Part shown: positions 1 through 8,003 of the stretch, piece by piece
Numbering within the stretch: the stretch's first letter is position 1
How the letters are laid out: every line of letters starts with the position of its first letter
Assembly: GCA_947479645.1 (NCBI GenBank)
Contig: CANKAJ010000039.1
Location: forward strand, 1-37,808
Reading direction: 5' to 3'
Source of the DNA: Betaproteobacteria bacterium
Lineage (GTDB): Bacteria > Pseudomonadota > Gammaproteobacteria > Burkholderiales > SG8-39
DNA: 37,808 nucleotides
Position numbers and translations under genes: made by a program
The notes under the pieces: generated by a model
Database searches by the model: none
What the model was told of the DNA's origin: nothing
The model's input: only the letters and a program-made list of their open reading frames with translations

Positions 1-215
1 CCAACGAACAAGCCAGTTTGCGGGCACCGCTCAATTACTGCCGAATAGACTTTCATGGCAGGCTCCGAAATCACATGGAAAAGCAGATTATCGTTCTACG
101 CTCTGCGATAGGCAACCAGCGATGCCCTGCGTCGTGTTGGCGGCGGGCCACCAGGATGGTCAAAATTGTGGCACGGTGCTGCCGGCTAGTCCATGACAAC
201 TAAAGTTCTTCCACC

Positions 216-581
216 TCATGCTGATGTCGCCTTGCCTCTTCTTGAGGTGCGACCGGTAACCCACTCGCGCAACACTTCATTCATTCGCGTTTGCCAGCCT
301 GTGCCCGTGCCTTTGAAATACTCAAGAACCTCGGGGCTGAATCGAACACTCACCAACTGTTTGGTTGCCGCGACTTGTGGCCCGCGCTGCCCTTGCTTTC
401 GCTTCCGCGCGAGGGCCGTCTTCACCGCGGCATAGCCACCTTTCTTGACGACCACCGCGCCCGCCATCCTTGCCTCTTCGCGCGCAGTAAGCGGTCGGTC
501 CTTGCCGGGTGCCGCCGCGATGACGGCTTCCCATTGCGCGGAATTAGCGGGAAATTTCTTTTGCGTAGCGCCTGATTTCAT
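216..581 (-). CDS. brnA: BrnA-type antitoxin (type II toxin-antitoxin)
   Basis: Expected to bind and neutralise the BrnT ribonuclease toxin and to repress its own operon. The 121-aa product has a basic, low-complexity N-terminal half and a C-terminal ribbon-helix-helix at about residues 77-108. The stretch VSVRFSPEVLEYF followed by GWQTRMNEVL is the hallmark of the BrnA family. I chose the ATG at 581 because it lies just inside the 3' end of the toxin frame, which ends at 544. This gives a 38-nt overlap, the usual brnT-brnA arrangement. A longer frame from 620 lies wholly inside brnT and is less likely. The antitoxin looks intact although its toxin partner appears broken. Confidence in the family is high; autoregulation is inferred from the family. 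Confidence 0.88.
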   Translation of the reverse strand: MKSGATQKKFPANSAQWEAVIAAAPGKDRPLTAREEARMAGAVVVKKGGYAAVKTALARKRKQGQRGPQVAATKQLVSVRFSPEVLEYFKGTGTGWQTRMNEVLREWVTGRTSRRGKATSA

Positions 582-810
582 GTTTCTCTGCTCTGCGAAG
601 GCTAATGACGTGCGGTTCATCGCCTCGCTCAGTGTAGGTCATGTGCACGACGATGCCATTCAACCAGCCGAGCAAATTGATTCTTTGCTCGCGATAGGAT
701 GTACGGTCATCGTCCCACGAAACGACAGGTCCGTCGAATACGGCTTCGCAACCGTCGAAATCAAGTCCATGGTGGTACTTCAGGCTACTTCCGAAATCGA
801 AAGCTACAGC
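544..810 (-). pseudogene. brnT: BrnT-type toxin frame without a start codon
   Basis: BrnT toxins are small RNase-fold proteins (about 90-100 aa) that block translation. The 88 codons from 810 down to 544 give a nearly full-length BrnT. It contains FDFGSSLKYHHGLDF near the N-terminus, EAVFDGP, a central INLLGWLNGIVV strand, YTERGDEPHVISLRRAEKHE and a final RRYAK. These match the family's F-D-x(n)-HG, YTERGD and ISxRxA blocks. The frame is preceded immediately by an in-frame amber codon at 811-813. No ATG, GTG or TTG lies between that stop and the conserved domain. Five codons above the amber there is an in-frame ATG at 826-828. The simplest reading is a nonsense mutation or start loss that silenced the toxin. 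A non-standard start (CTG at 781-783) cannot be excluded but would remove the first strand. Confidence 0.72.
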
Positions 811-1008
811 CTAGCCATCAATAGCCATTGGCACCCGGATTATTCCTCGTCGGGGAACGTCACGTAACCTATCGACGGACTCTCTAAGCTGAACAAGAGA
901 GAACTGGCTCGATGGAGGCGCGTAATTACTCAGGGCAAGGCTCGCTTGCTGTGATGACACTTTCCGAATGGTTCGTGACGCGGAATCATTATTATTATCA
1001 ATAATGTA

Positions 1009-1037
1009 TTGACATCCTATCCCTATATGGAAATAAT
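1009..1037 (+). promoter_or_regulatory. Sigma70-like promoter motif
   Basis: TTGACA at 1009-1014, a 17-nt spacer and AATAAT at 1032-1037 form a near-consensus sigma70 promoter on the plus strand. It points at the 3' end of the minus-strand enolase-superfamily gene, so any transcript would be antisense to that gene or a short RNA. AT-rich DNA produces such matches by chance, so confidence is low. Confidence 0.3.
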
Positions 1038-1048
1038 GAAAAATTATT

Positions 1049-1067
1049 ATCACCTTAAGGGGTGGAT
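1049..1067 (-). terminator. Possible intrinsic terminator of the enolase-superfamily gene
   Basis: On the minus strand, 24 nt past the stop codon at 1091, ATC-ACC pairs imperfectly with GGT-GAT around a CCTTAA centre. AATAATTTTT follows. The stem is short and has a bulge, so this is only a candidate. Confidence 0.3.
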
Positions 1068-1090
1068 TATTTGTTGTGCCGGTGGCGCCG

Positions 1091-2182
1091 CTAAGCCACC
1101 CGCAGCTTCGCAACGATCTCCGCATCCGGATCATGTCCCAGCCCCGGTCCCTGCGGCACGGCGATGTTGCCGTCCTTGACGTCGATGGAATCGCCGAACG
1201 GATGCATCTCAAATCCGGTGTAGTAGCGTTCTATCCAGGTGTCCTGTGTCGAGGCAGCGCAGACATGGATGGATGCCAGCAGGCCGGGGCCGAAGTAGGG
1301 TGAATGCGGCACGACGGTGACGCCGAAGCTTTCGGCCAGCGCGAAGATCTTGCGCATTTCGGTGATGCCGCCGATCTTGGTGATGCTCGGCTGCGCATAG
1401 CTCAAGGCGCCCGCTTCGAACAGCCGCTTGAACTCGAACAGGTTGGAGACGTTTTCGCCGGCGGCGATCGGTATGCTGCTGGCCGCGCGCAGACGCGCCA
1501 GGCCGGCATGGTCATCGGGCGGGTAGATCGGTTCTTCCAGCCACATCAGGTCAAGTGCGTCGAGGCGTCGTGACATGGCCAGCGCTTCGTTGACGGTCCA
1601 CGGGCAGGTGCAGTCCACCATGATGGGAACACCCGGCGCGGCATCGCGCGCCGCCTTGATGTTGTCATAGGTGTTTTCATGCAGCTTGATGACCTTGTAG
1701 CTCTGCTTCACGGCTTCGGCGGTGTAGTGGGCCACTGCCTTGGGATCGCCGTAACGCATCAGGCTGGCGTAGGCGGGCAGGGATTTGCGCGCGGTGCCGC
1801 CCAGCAGTTGATGTACCGGCACGCCGGCTTTCTTGCCGGCGATGTCCCATAGTGCGATGTCGATGGCCGACAGCGCGTACACCAGCGGTCCGCTGCGGCC
1901 GGCGTTGTAGGTGGTGCGAAACAACTCGCGCATCAGCGGTGCGATCTGCGTGGCATCGCGTCCGATGATTTTGGGCGCGATGACCTGATCGATCATCGTA
2001 TGCGTGGCAATGCCGGCGGAGATCGCGAAAGCCTCGCCCCATCCAGTGATCCCGGCATCGGTCTCCACGCGCACCAGCAGCGCCTGCATGTCGCGCTTGG
2101 GTGCTCCGCCTGTCATCGGCACGGCGCCGGTGAACTTCAGCTTCTTGTTGATGAGAATGGGTTCTACGCGGGTGATTTTCAT
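1091..2182 (-). CDS. Mandelate racemase/muconate lactonizing enzyme family protein
   Basis: Enolase-superfamily enzyme of 363 aa, the usual length. These enzymes abstract the proton alpha to a carboxylate with Mg2+ help and then racemise, dehydrate or cycloisomerise the substrate. An N-terminal capping domain (about 1-125) precedes the barrel. Visible catalytic elements are K166 in the KVIK strand, metal ligands D190 (IMVD), E216/E217 (LEEP) and E243 (AGEN), the KIGG motif at 269-272 and H293 in VPHS. The lysine plus histidine pattern is that of the mandelate racemase subgroup. The usual KxK is here K163-V-I-K166, so the S-face base may be altered. The ATG at 2182 is set by AAAGGAG 8 nt upstream. 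It diverges from the MFS pair, suggesting linked uptake and conversion of a hydroxy- or sugar-acid. The substrate is unknown. Confidence 0.9.
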   Translation of the reverse strand: MKITRVEPILINKKLKFTGAVPMTGGAPKRDMQALLVRVETDAGITGWGEAFAISAGIATHTMIDQVIAPKIIGRDATQIAPLMRELFRTTYNAGRSGPLVYALSAIDIALWDIAGKKAGVPVHQLLGGTARKSLPAYASLMRYGDPKAVAHYTAEAVKQSYKVIKLHENTYDNIKAARDAAPGVPIMVDCTCPWTVNEALAMSRRLDALDLMWLEEPIYPPDDHAGLARLRAASSIPIAAGENVSNLFEFKRLFEAGALSYAQPSITKIGGITEMRKIFALAESFGVTVVPHSPYFGPGLLASIHVCAASTQDTWIERYYTGFEMHPFGDSIDVKDGNIAVPQGPGLGHDPDAEIVAKLRVA

Positions 2183-2234
2183 GCCGGAGCTCCTTTGATT
2201 TGTTGCTGAATTCTAACCTGTGCCGGATATGGCC

Positions 2235-2267
2235 GAATGTCTGCAGAATGCCTGCAGAGTGTCCGCG
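2235..2267. repeat. Three tandem 11-bp repeats in a divergent promoter region
   Basis: GAATGTCTGCA (2235-2245), GAATGCCTGCA (2246-2256) and the weaker GAGTGTCCGCG (2257-2267) follow one another with an 11-bp period. The first two differ at one base; the third matches the first at 8 of 11. They lie in the gap between the divergent enolase-superfamily gene and the first MFS gene. One helical turn per unit is what an array of operator half-sites would show. No regulator gene is adjacent. Confidence 0.45.
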
Positions 2268-2346
2268 GCGTGGTCCGTGTTAAATTGGGATGGAGAGGGT
2301 ACCCGCATCGCGGGAAGAAATGCCCCGATTTCCAGCAAGAAAGTCC

Positions 2347-3588
2347 ATGACGATCACCCCTGCCGTGAGTGCTGCCACCGACGAAGAGGAGTTGCGGAAA
2401 TTTCCCTTTTGGCGTCGCAACCTGCGGGTTGTGCCGTTGGCCAATCTGTTGTGCAGCCTGGGCTTTTCCGTGTCGTGGCCCTTCTTGCCGCTGATGGTGC
2501 GCAGCCTGGGGGTGCAGGAGCATCTGGAAACCTGGATGGGCTACATGATGCTCGTCTTCTACGTCATCGGATTCACGTTCGCGCCGATATGGGGTGGGCT
2601 GGCTGACCACTATGGCCGAAAACTCATGGTGTTGCGCGCCATGCTCGGCATGGGTTTTTTCATGACGCTGATTCCGTTCGCGCCGTCGCCCATGTGGTTT
2701 GCCGGGCTGTTGATGCTGGTGGGCTTCTTCAACGGATTCAATCCGGCCGGCATGTCGCTGCTGGTGGCCAACACCCCGCGCCGGCATATCGGCCGCGTGC
2801 TGTCGCTGGCGCAGACCGGAGCGCTGGTGGGCCAGACCATGGGGCCTGCACTGGGGTCGCTGCTGGCTGCATTCATTGACAAGCAGCACTGGGTATTCTG
2901 GATCAGCGGAGGCTTGCTGTTGTCCGGGGGTACGCTGGTGGCGGTGTTCGCCCGGGAGGTAAAGCATTTGGCACCAGGCCCGTGGCGGCCGCAATGGTTC
3001 AGCAATCTGGGCGAATTGCTGGCGGTGCCGGGCATCGGTCCCTTGTTTTTTCTCAGTTTCATTTTCTCGGTCCTGGCCAACGCCAACGTCACCATCATGA
3101 CGATATATGTGCTGCAATTGCTGGCCGCTCAACCCGAGGGCGCGGGTTCGGAGGCATTCTGGGCGGGTTGCGTGGCCATGGGCCTGTCCGTTTCCAGTGT
3201 GATTGCATTGCCGCTGTGGAGCCGTGTGGTTGACCGATTCAATCCGGCGCGTGTGCTGGCCGTCGTCACCGGCATTGCGGCGCTTGCGCATGTGCCGCTG
3301 CTGTTTCTGGATACGCCGTTGCAATTGGTGATGACGCGAGTGGCATTCGGCCTGGGTGCGTCGGTGATGGTGCCGGTCGTCGTGCGGCTCCTCAAGGAAT
3401 ACGCACCACCGGGAATGGATGCGCGGGCCATCTCCTATTCGTCTTCGTTTCAGCTGATGGCAATGGGTGTCGCTCCGTTTTGTGCGGGCCTGATCGGCCC
3501 GGCGCTGGGGCTGCGCACCTACTTTGCACTGACCGTTGTGCTGACGCTTGCCGGACTGGTGCTGTGGTTGCGCAAGGGGCGGCAATGA
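2347..3588 (+). CDS. MFS transporter, MdtG-like (first of a tandem pair)
   Basis: Major facilitator protein of about 413 aa with twelve predicted membrane segments. It most resembles the DHA1/MdtG drug-proton antiporter branch. Early on it has SWPFLPLMVRSLGV, then motif A as GGLADHYGRKLMVLRAMLGMG (helix 2-3 loop), then FFNGFNPAGMSLLVANTP and a second-half RVVDRF loop. The start at 2347 is chosen because the downstream paralogue begins at the equivalent point (MT..., then D/E-EELR). In-frame ATGs at 2290 and 2320 are alternatives, the latter behind GGGAAG. The stop TGA ends 22 nt before the next gene, so the two are probably co-transcribed. Despite the drug-exporter resemblance, the catabolic setting leaves metabolite uptake or export open. 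Confidence 0.87.
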   Translation: MTITPAVSAATDEEELRKFPFWRRNLRVVPLANLLCSLGFSVSWPFLPLMVRSLGVQEHLETWMGYMMLVFYVIGFTFAPIWGGLADHYGRKLMVLRAMLGMGFFMTLIPFAPSPMWFAGLLMLVGFFNGFNPAGMSLLVANTPRRHIGRVLSLAQTGALVGQTMGPALGSLLAAFIDKQHWVFWISGGLLLSGGTLVAVFAREVKHLAPGPWRPQWFSNLGELLAVPGIGPLFFLSFIFSVLANANVTIMTIYVLQLLAAQPEGAGSEAFWAGCVAMGLSVSSVIALPLWSRVVDRFNPARVLAVVTGIAALAHVPLLFLDTPLQLVMTRVAFGLGASVMVPVVVRLLKEYAPPGMDARAISYSSSFQLMAMGVAPFCAGLIGPALGLRTYFALTVVLTLAGLVLWLRKGRQ

Positions 3589-3610
3589 TGAATCAGGCGC
3601 AGCGCTGGCT

Positions 3611-4861
3611 ATGACTGCCAATAAAGCAGTTCTACTGTCGGACGCAGAGGAACTGCGGCAGTACCCTTACTGGCGACGCAATCTGAAAGTGCTGCCGTTT
3701 GCCAACCTGTTGTGCAGTCTCGGCTTCGGGATTGCATGGCCTTTCCTGCCACTGATGGTGCGCAGCCTCGGCGTGCATGAGCACCTGGAGACCTGGGTTG
3801 GCTACATGATGCTGGTGTTCTACGTCATCGGCTTCATCATTTCGCCCATCTGGGGCAGCATCGCCGATCACTACGGCCGCAAGGTCATGGCGTTGCGAGC
3901 GTCACTCGGCATGGGATTCTTCATGTCGCTGGTGCCGTTTGCACCGACGCCACTGTGGTTTGCCGGCTTGTTCATGCTGGTGGGTTTCTTCAATGGATTT
4001 GTGCCATCGAGCATGTCATTGTTGGTGGCCAACACGCCACCGCAGCGGCACGGGCGCGCGCTGTCGCTGGCGCAAAGCGGGTCCCTGGTGGGCCAGACCA
4101 TGGGTCCGGCAGCGGGTGCCATGCTGGCCGCCATGCTCTCCCGGCAGCACTGGCTGTTCTGGATCAGCGGCGGGTTATTGCTGTGTGGCGGAGGGCTGGT
4201 GGCACTCTTTGTGCGCGAGGTGAAGCATCGCGCGCAAGGGCCGTGGCGTCCGCACTGGCTGGGCAGCCTGCGCGAGTTGCTGGCACTGCCCGGCATGGGA
4301 TCGCTGTATTGCCTGAGCTTTCTGTTTTCCATGCTGTGGAGCGGCAACGTCACCATCATCAGCATCTATGTGCTGCAGTTGCTCGGCCCCGGGTTCGCGG
4401 GCACCGATACCGAGGCCTTGTGGGTGGGGGCGGCCGCCATGGGCTTGTCGGTTTCCAGTCTGCTGGTGCTGCCCTTGTGGGGACGCGTGCTGGACCGCTT
4501 CGATCCGGCGCGCGTGGTGGTGTTTGCGACGGCGGCTGCGGTACTCACGCACCTGCCCTTGCTGTTCCTCGACTCGCCCCTGCAACTGGTGCTGACGCGG
4601 GTGGCGTTCGGCCTCACTGCGGTGGCGATGCAGCCGGCCATCATCATGCTGCTCAGGAAAAATGCTCCGGTGGGAATGGATGCACGCGCCTTGTCCTATG
4701 CCACGTCTTTCCAGTACATTGCCATGGGCCTGGCTCCGTTCTGTGCCGGATTGGTTGGTCCGGCGTTGGGACTGCGCGCCTACTTCGGGCTGACCGTACT
4801 GCTGACGCTGGGTGGTCTGTTGCTGTGGCTGCGCCGTATGCGCCGGAGCAGTCATCCTTGA
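3611..4861 (+). CDS. MFS transporter, MdtG-like (second of a tandem pair)
   Basis: Close paralogue of the preceding gene, about 416 aa and alignable end to end. It shares the leader EELRQYPYWRRNLKVLPFANLL, motif A GSIADHYGRKVMALRASLGMG, SLLVANTP and the C-terminal block from GMDARALSYATSFQ. Clear local gene duplication is the simplest explanation. The ATG at 3611 follows the upstream stop by 22 nt; no strong Shine-Dalgarno is visible, suggesting translational coupling. About 100 nt separate it from the D-2-hydroxyacid dehydrogenase. Members of this family export hydrophobic compounds with proton antiport. The substrate here is unknown, and the pair may have diverged in specificity. Confidence 0.87.
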   Translation: MTANKAVLLSDAEELRQYPYWRRNLKVLPFANLLCSLGFGIAWPFLPLMVRSLGVHEHLETWVGYMMLVFYVIGFIISPIWGSIADHYGRKVMALRASLGMGFFMSLVPFAPTPLWFAGLFMLVGFFNGFVPSSMSLLVANTPPQRHGRALSLAQSGSLVGQTMGPAAGAMLAAMLSRQHWLFWISGGLLLCGGGLVALFVREVKHRAQGPWRPHWLGSLRELLALPGMGSLYCLSFLFSMLWSGNVTIISIYVLQLLGPGFAGTDTEALWVGAAAMGLSVSSLLVLPLWGRVLDRFDPARVVVFATAAAVLTHLPLLFLDSPLQLVLTRVAFGLTAVAMQPAIIMLLRKNAPVGMDARALSYATSFQYIAMGLAPFCAGLVGPALGLRAYFGLTVLLTLGGLLLWLRRMRRSSHP

Positions 4862-4958
4862 AATTGCGCTGATTACAGCGGTGATAATGGCCGGGGTGAA
4901 TCTGTGCGGGTTGAGTCTGTTTTTGCTGAACGCTTTTTTCTGAACATCAAGGGAATGA

Positions 4959-5942
4959 ATGATGAATATCACGATACTCGATGACTATACCGACACGGCG
5001 CGCACGCTGGCCTGCTTTGCCAAGACGGCATCACACAAAGTGACGATCTGGAACGACCATACCAAGGACGTCGACGCTCTGGCCGAGCGTCTGAAGGACA
5101 CCGAGGCACTGGTGCTGATACGCGAGCGCACGCCGATACGAGCCGCGCTGATCGAGCGACTGCCGAACATGAAGCTGCTGAGCGTGCGCGGGGACTATCC
5201 GCATATCGATGTCGATGCGCTGACCCGGCGCGGCATCCTGTTGTGCTCGAACCAGAGTCCGGGCTTGCCCAGCCATGCCACCGCGGAATTGTGCTGGGGC
5301 ATCATCATTGCCGCCATGCGCAGAATTCCGCAGCAGATGGCGCAACTCAAGGCCGGCAACTGGCAGACGCAGGTGGGATTCGGAATGCGCGGGAAGACGC
5401 TGGGTGTGTATGGCTACGGGAAGATCGGCAGCGTCGTTGCCGGATACGGCAAGGCCTTCGGCATGAAAGTACTGGTCTGGAGCCGCGAGGGGTCGCTGGC
5501 GCAGGCGCGCGCCGATGGCTATTCCGCAGCGCGCAGCAAGGAGGCTTTTTTCGAGGACAGCGACATCATCACGCTGCAGATGCGCCTGCGCGAAGGCACG
5601 CGCGGAATCGTGACGGCTGCGGACCTGGCGCGCATGAAGCCCACTGCATTGATGGTCAACACCAGCCGCGCCGGCCTGATCGCGCCAGACGCATTGGTGG
5701 AGGCTTTGCGCGCCGGCCGACCGGGAATGGCGGCCGTGGATGTGTTCGACGAAGAGCCGCTCAGGAACACGCAGGACCCGCTGCTCACTCTGGACAACGT
5801 GGTGTGCACGCCGCATCTGGGTTACGTTGAATTTGATTCCTACGAACACCTGTTTGGCGGCGTGTTCGACCAGATCAATGCATTCGCCTCTGGCAAGCCC
5901 TATAACGTCGTCAATCCCGAGGCGCAGGCCAAATCAGTCTGA
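4959..5942 (+). CDS. D-2-hydroxyacid dehydrogenase family protein
   Basis: NAD(P)-dependent oxidoreductase interconverting a 2-keto acid and a D-2-hydroxy acid in the cytoplasm; about 327 aa, standard for the family. The split catalytic domain surrounds a Rossmann domain with GYGKIG at 152-157. The catalytic Arg is R237 (NTSRAG), the catalytic Glu is E265/E266 (VFDEEPL) and the catalytic His is H286 (TPHLGY). All three are present, so it should be active. Two consecutive ATGs (4959, 4962) follow AAGGGA at 4949-4954; the second has the better spacing. It lies downstream of the two MFS genes on the same strand and converges with a Bug gene. A role in metabolising a hydroxy acid carried by these transporters is inference. 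Confidence 0.9.
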   Translation: MMNITILDDYTDTARTLACFAKTASHKVTIWNDHTKDVDALAERLKDTEALVLIRERTPIRAALIERLPNMKLLSVRGDYPHIDVDALTRRGILLCSNQSPGLPSHATAELCWGIIIAAMRRIPQQMAQLKAGNWQTQVGFGMRGKTLGVYGYGKIGSVVAGYGKAFGMKVLVWSREGSLAQARADGYSAARSKEAFFEDSDIITLQMRLREGTRGIVTAADLARMKPTALMVNTSRAGLIAPDALVEALRAGRPGMAAVDVFDEEPLRNTQDPLLTLDNVVCTPHLGYVEFDSYEHLFGGVFDQINAFASGKPYNVVNPEAQAKSV

Positions 5943-5973
5943 CGGGTGACGTTGCCGTAGCCTGGAATGCCTT

Positions 5974-6004
5974 GACATCAAGGCGGTCATTCCGCCTTGA
6001 TGTC
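5974..6004. terminator. 13-bp perfect inverted repeat between convergent genes
   Basis: GACATCAAGGCGG (5974-5986) pairs perfectly with CCGCCTTGATGTC (5992-6004) around a 5-nt loop. The right arm is the last codons (D-I-K-A-E) of the minus-strand Bug gene and the loop contains its TGA stop. It could end transcription from both sides. Neither side has a U-run, so it is either a Rho-assisted terminator or a 3'-end stabiliser. Confidence 0.5.
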
Positions 6005-6958
6005 GGCCAGTTTGATGATTCTGGCCCATTTGGTGATCTCTTCCTTGATGAAGCTGGCGAATTGCTCCGGCGTGCTGCCCACCGGATCGGAGCCATCCAC
6101 CTTCAGGCGTTCGCGTGTTTCCGCCGAGTTGATTCCCTTGACGGCATCGGCGTTGATTTTGGCAATGATGTCGCGCGGTGTTTTGGCCGGTGCGACCATG
6201 CCATTGAAAGCCACGGATTCAAAACCCTTCAGTCCTGACTCGTCCAGCGTTGGCAGGTCCGGTGCAGCCCCCGCGCGGTGTTTGCTGGTCACGGCCAGCG
6301 CGCGCAACTTGCCGGCCTTGACCATCGGCAGCACCGCAGTGGCGCCATTGAATATGAGATCCAGCCGGCCGCCCATCAGATCGGTCAATGCCGGCGTATT
6401 GCCTTTGTAGGGCACGTGCACGATCTTTGTGCCAGCCAGGGCATTGAAGAGTTCGCCTGACAGGTGATTGGAGCCGCCCATGCCGGATGAGCCGAAATTC
6501 ATCTTGCCGGGCTTACTCTTGGCCAGCGCGATCAGATCCTTCACCGATTTCACCGGGCTGTCCGGCGGCACCACCAGCACCAGCGGCGTGGTATTGATCA
6601 GGGTGATCGGCGTGAAATCAGCCAGCGTGTCATAGGGAAGGTTTTCAACCAGATTCAACTTGGTGGTGAATGAAGCCGAGGCAATCAGCAGCGTGTAGCC
6701 ATCGGGCGCAGCCTTTGCGACGATTTCCGTTCCCATGATGGTGGCGCCGCCGCCGCGATTGTCGACTACCACCGGCTGGCCCCAGGCCTCGCTCAATTTC
6801 TGCGAAACGGTGCGGCCGATGATGTCGGTGCTGCCACCGGGCACAAAGGGCACGATGACGCGCACGGGCCTGGTCGGGTAGTTTTGCGCGACGACTGCTC
6901 CGGTGGTCAGTATTGAACCGACGGCGAGTGTTGCGACACATGCTGCTTTCAGTTTCAC
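5987..6958 (-). CDS. Bug/TctC family solute-binding protein 1
   Basis: Periplasmic binding protein of the tripartite tricarboxylate transporter type, 323 aa. A Sec signal peptide ends near residue 24 (VVAQ). The mature protein opens with the family signature: YPTRPVRVIVPF, PGG at 40-42 and D45. VVDNRGGG (65-71), PDGYTL and HVPYKGN follow. Bug proteins bind small carboxylates or amino acids in a Venus-flytrap cleft. It starts 14 nt after the upstream TfdA-like gene, so it is the last gene of a three-gene minus-strand operon with two TfdA-like dioxygenases and probably supplies their substrate. No TctA/TctB membrane partner is nearby. The ligand cannot be told from the sequence. Confidence 0.93.
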   Translation of the reverse strand: MKLKAACVATLAVGSILTTGAVVAQNYPTRPVRVIVPFVPGGSTDIIGRTVSQKLSEAWGQPVVVDNRGGGATIMGTEIVAKAAPDGYTLLIASASFTTKLNLVENLPYDTLADFTPITLINTTPLVLVVPPDSPVKSVKDLIALAKSKPGKMNFGSSGMGGSNHLSGELFNALAGTKIVHVPYKGNTPALTDLMGGRLDLIFNGATAVLPMVKAGKLRALAVTSKHRAGAAPDLPTLDESGLKGFESVAFNGMVAPAKTPRDIIAKINADAVKGINSAETRERLKVDGSDPVGSTPEQFASFIKEEITKWARIIKLADIKAE

Positions 6959-6972
6959 GAGAGATTCTCCAA

Positions 6973-7881
6973 TTACACCGTGACCGAGTTGGGCAGCACG
7001 CCGCTGCCGTCGGTTGGCGTGTAGTCGATGTCGAGCGTGGTGACACGCACCAGTTCGCGCACATACTTGGTGTCTTCAAACGGGGTGGCGCGGTGCATGG
7101 TGGCAAGGTTGTCCCACACCACCAGGTCGCCATCCTGCCATTCATGGCTGTACACGAACTGTGGCTGGGTGGCATGCGCCATCAGGTCATTCTTCAACAG
7201 CCGCCCTTCGGGCAATGGCCAATCGATGATGCGCGAGATGTGCGATGCGATGTAAAGCGCGCGGCGCCGGGTGCGCGGATTGGTGAGCACCAGTGGATGA
7301 ATGGCGCCGCGCAGTTCATCCAGTTCCTTCTCCGAAAATTCGAAACCCAGCGTTTGTCGTGAATAAGCAATCGAGTGGTGGGCCTTCAGATTTTCGATCA
7401 GCGCCTTTGTTTCCGCATCCAAAGTGTCGTAGGCGACTCGCATGTCGGCGAACTGGGTGTCGGCGCGCACGGGCGGGACTATCCGTGTCGACAGCATCGA
7501 ATAGCGTCCGGCCGGCTCGCGGAAGGACGCATCGGTGTGCCAGAGGCGATTGGCCAGCGAGTAGAGGCGGTGCCGGTCTTCGCGGTCGCGAATTTTGCCG
7601 GCCGGATTCAGATTGGAGGTGTCTCCCAGCGCAGGGTTGCCCAGCCGATTCTTGGCGACCGAGCCCGATCCCAGCTTGGCGTGCAGTTCGCCATCCCAGC
7701 GTTGGGCAAAGTCCAGTTGTTCGGCGTCGGTAAAGGGCTGATTGCGAAACACCAGCACACCGTACTCGTCCATGCCGTCGCGCAATTGCAGCAGCGTGGC
7801 GCGATCGTTGACCTTTCTGAGGTCAATCGGGCTGACTTCCGCGGCAAAGAGGGGATGAAGTTTCCGGAAAGTGACAGGCAT
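6973..7881 (-). CDS. TfdA/TauD family 2-oxoglutarate-dependent dioxygenase (copy 1)
   Basis: Non-heme Fe(II)/2-oxoglutarate oxygenase of 302 aa. The iron-binding facial triad is intact: H115 and D117 in LWHTDASF and H263 in NLATMHR. These positions almost match those I recall for TfdA, the 2,4-dichlorophenoxyacetate dioxygenase (114, 116, 263). The 2-oxoglutarate-binding arginine is R275 or R279. I chose the ATG at 7881, behind GAAGGA, because the neighbouring paralogue begins identically (xVxFRKLHPxF); the frame extends further upstream without homology. The reaction would be oxidative cleavage or hydroxylation of an organic acid coupled to succinate and CO2 release. It lies between its paralogue and a Bug gene in one operon. 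The substrate may be a phenoxy- or other ether acid but is not determined. Confidence 0.91.
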   Translation of the reverse strand: MPVTFRKLHPLFAAEVSPIDLRKVNDRATLLQLRDGMDEYGVLVFRNQPFTDAEQLDFAQRWDGELHAKLGSGSVAKNRLGNPALGDTSNLNPAGKIRDREDRHRLYSLANRLWHTDASFREPAGRYSMLSTRIVPPVRADTQFADMRVAYDTLDAETKALIENLKAHHSIAYSRQTLGFEFSEKELDELRGAIHPLVLTNPRTRRRALYIASHISRIIDWPLPEGRLLKNDLMAHATQPQFVYSHEWQDGDLVVWDNLATMHRATPFEDTKYVRELVRVTTLDIDYTPTDGSGVLPNSVTV

Positions 7882-8003
7882 GGTCGAGTTCCTTCGGGCT
7901 GATTGGCCGCCAGACTTCGTGCAATAGGCAAGGATGCGCGGCTGGGCGGATAAGGGTTGCCGAATTTTATTCCAATTTGTTGCCGGCCCAGTCCGCAACC
8001 GAT

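Larger units (their letters stand above)
814..1090. other. Non-coding, AT-rich intergenic island
   Basis: I see no gene here. The segment from about 983 to 1075 is strikingly AT-rich compared with its surroundings. It has runs of ATT/AAT trinucleotides and two small AT-only inverted repeats. It lies between the toxin-antitoxin remnant and the 3' end of the enolase-superfamily gene. It holds a promoter-like sequence and a possible terminator, listed separately. Such islands often mark transferred DNA, which would fit the neighbouring toxin-antitoxin pair, but no mobile-element ends are visible. Confidence 0.5.

Noticed and set aside
18..203. Short plus-strand frame at the window start
   Set aside because: No ribosome-binding site, no family similarity, Arg/Cys-rich. 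Nothing else is visible in 1-215.
2179..3621. Long minus-strand open frame (480 codons) opposite the first MFS gene
   Set aside because: The translation is rich in Gln, His and Arg with no recognisable fold. It mirrors a clear membrane protein on the plus strand, as GC-rich genes often produce.
4175..4972. 265-codon minus-strand frame opposite the second MFS gene
   Set aside because: Gln/Arg-rich antisense shadow, no domain recognised.
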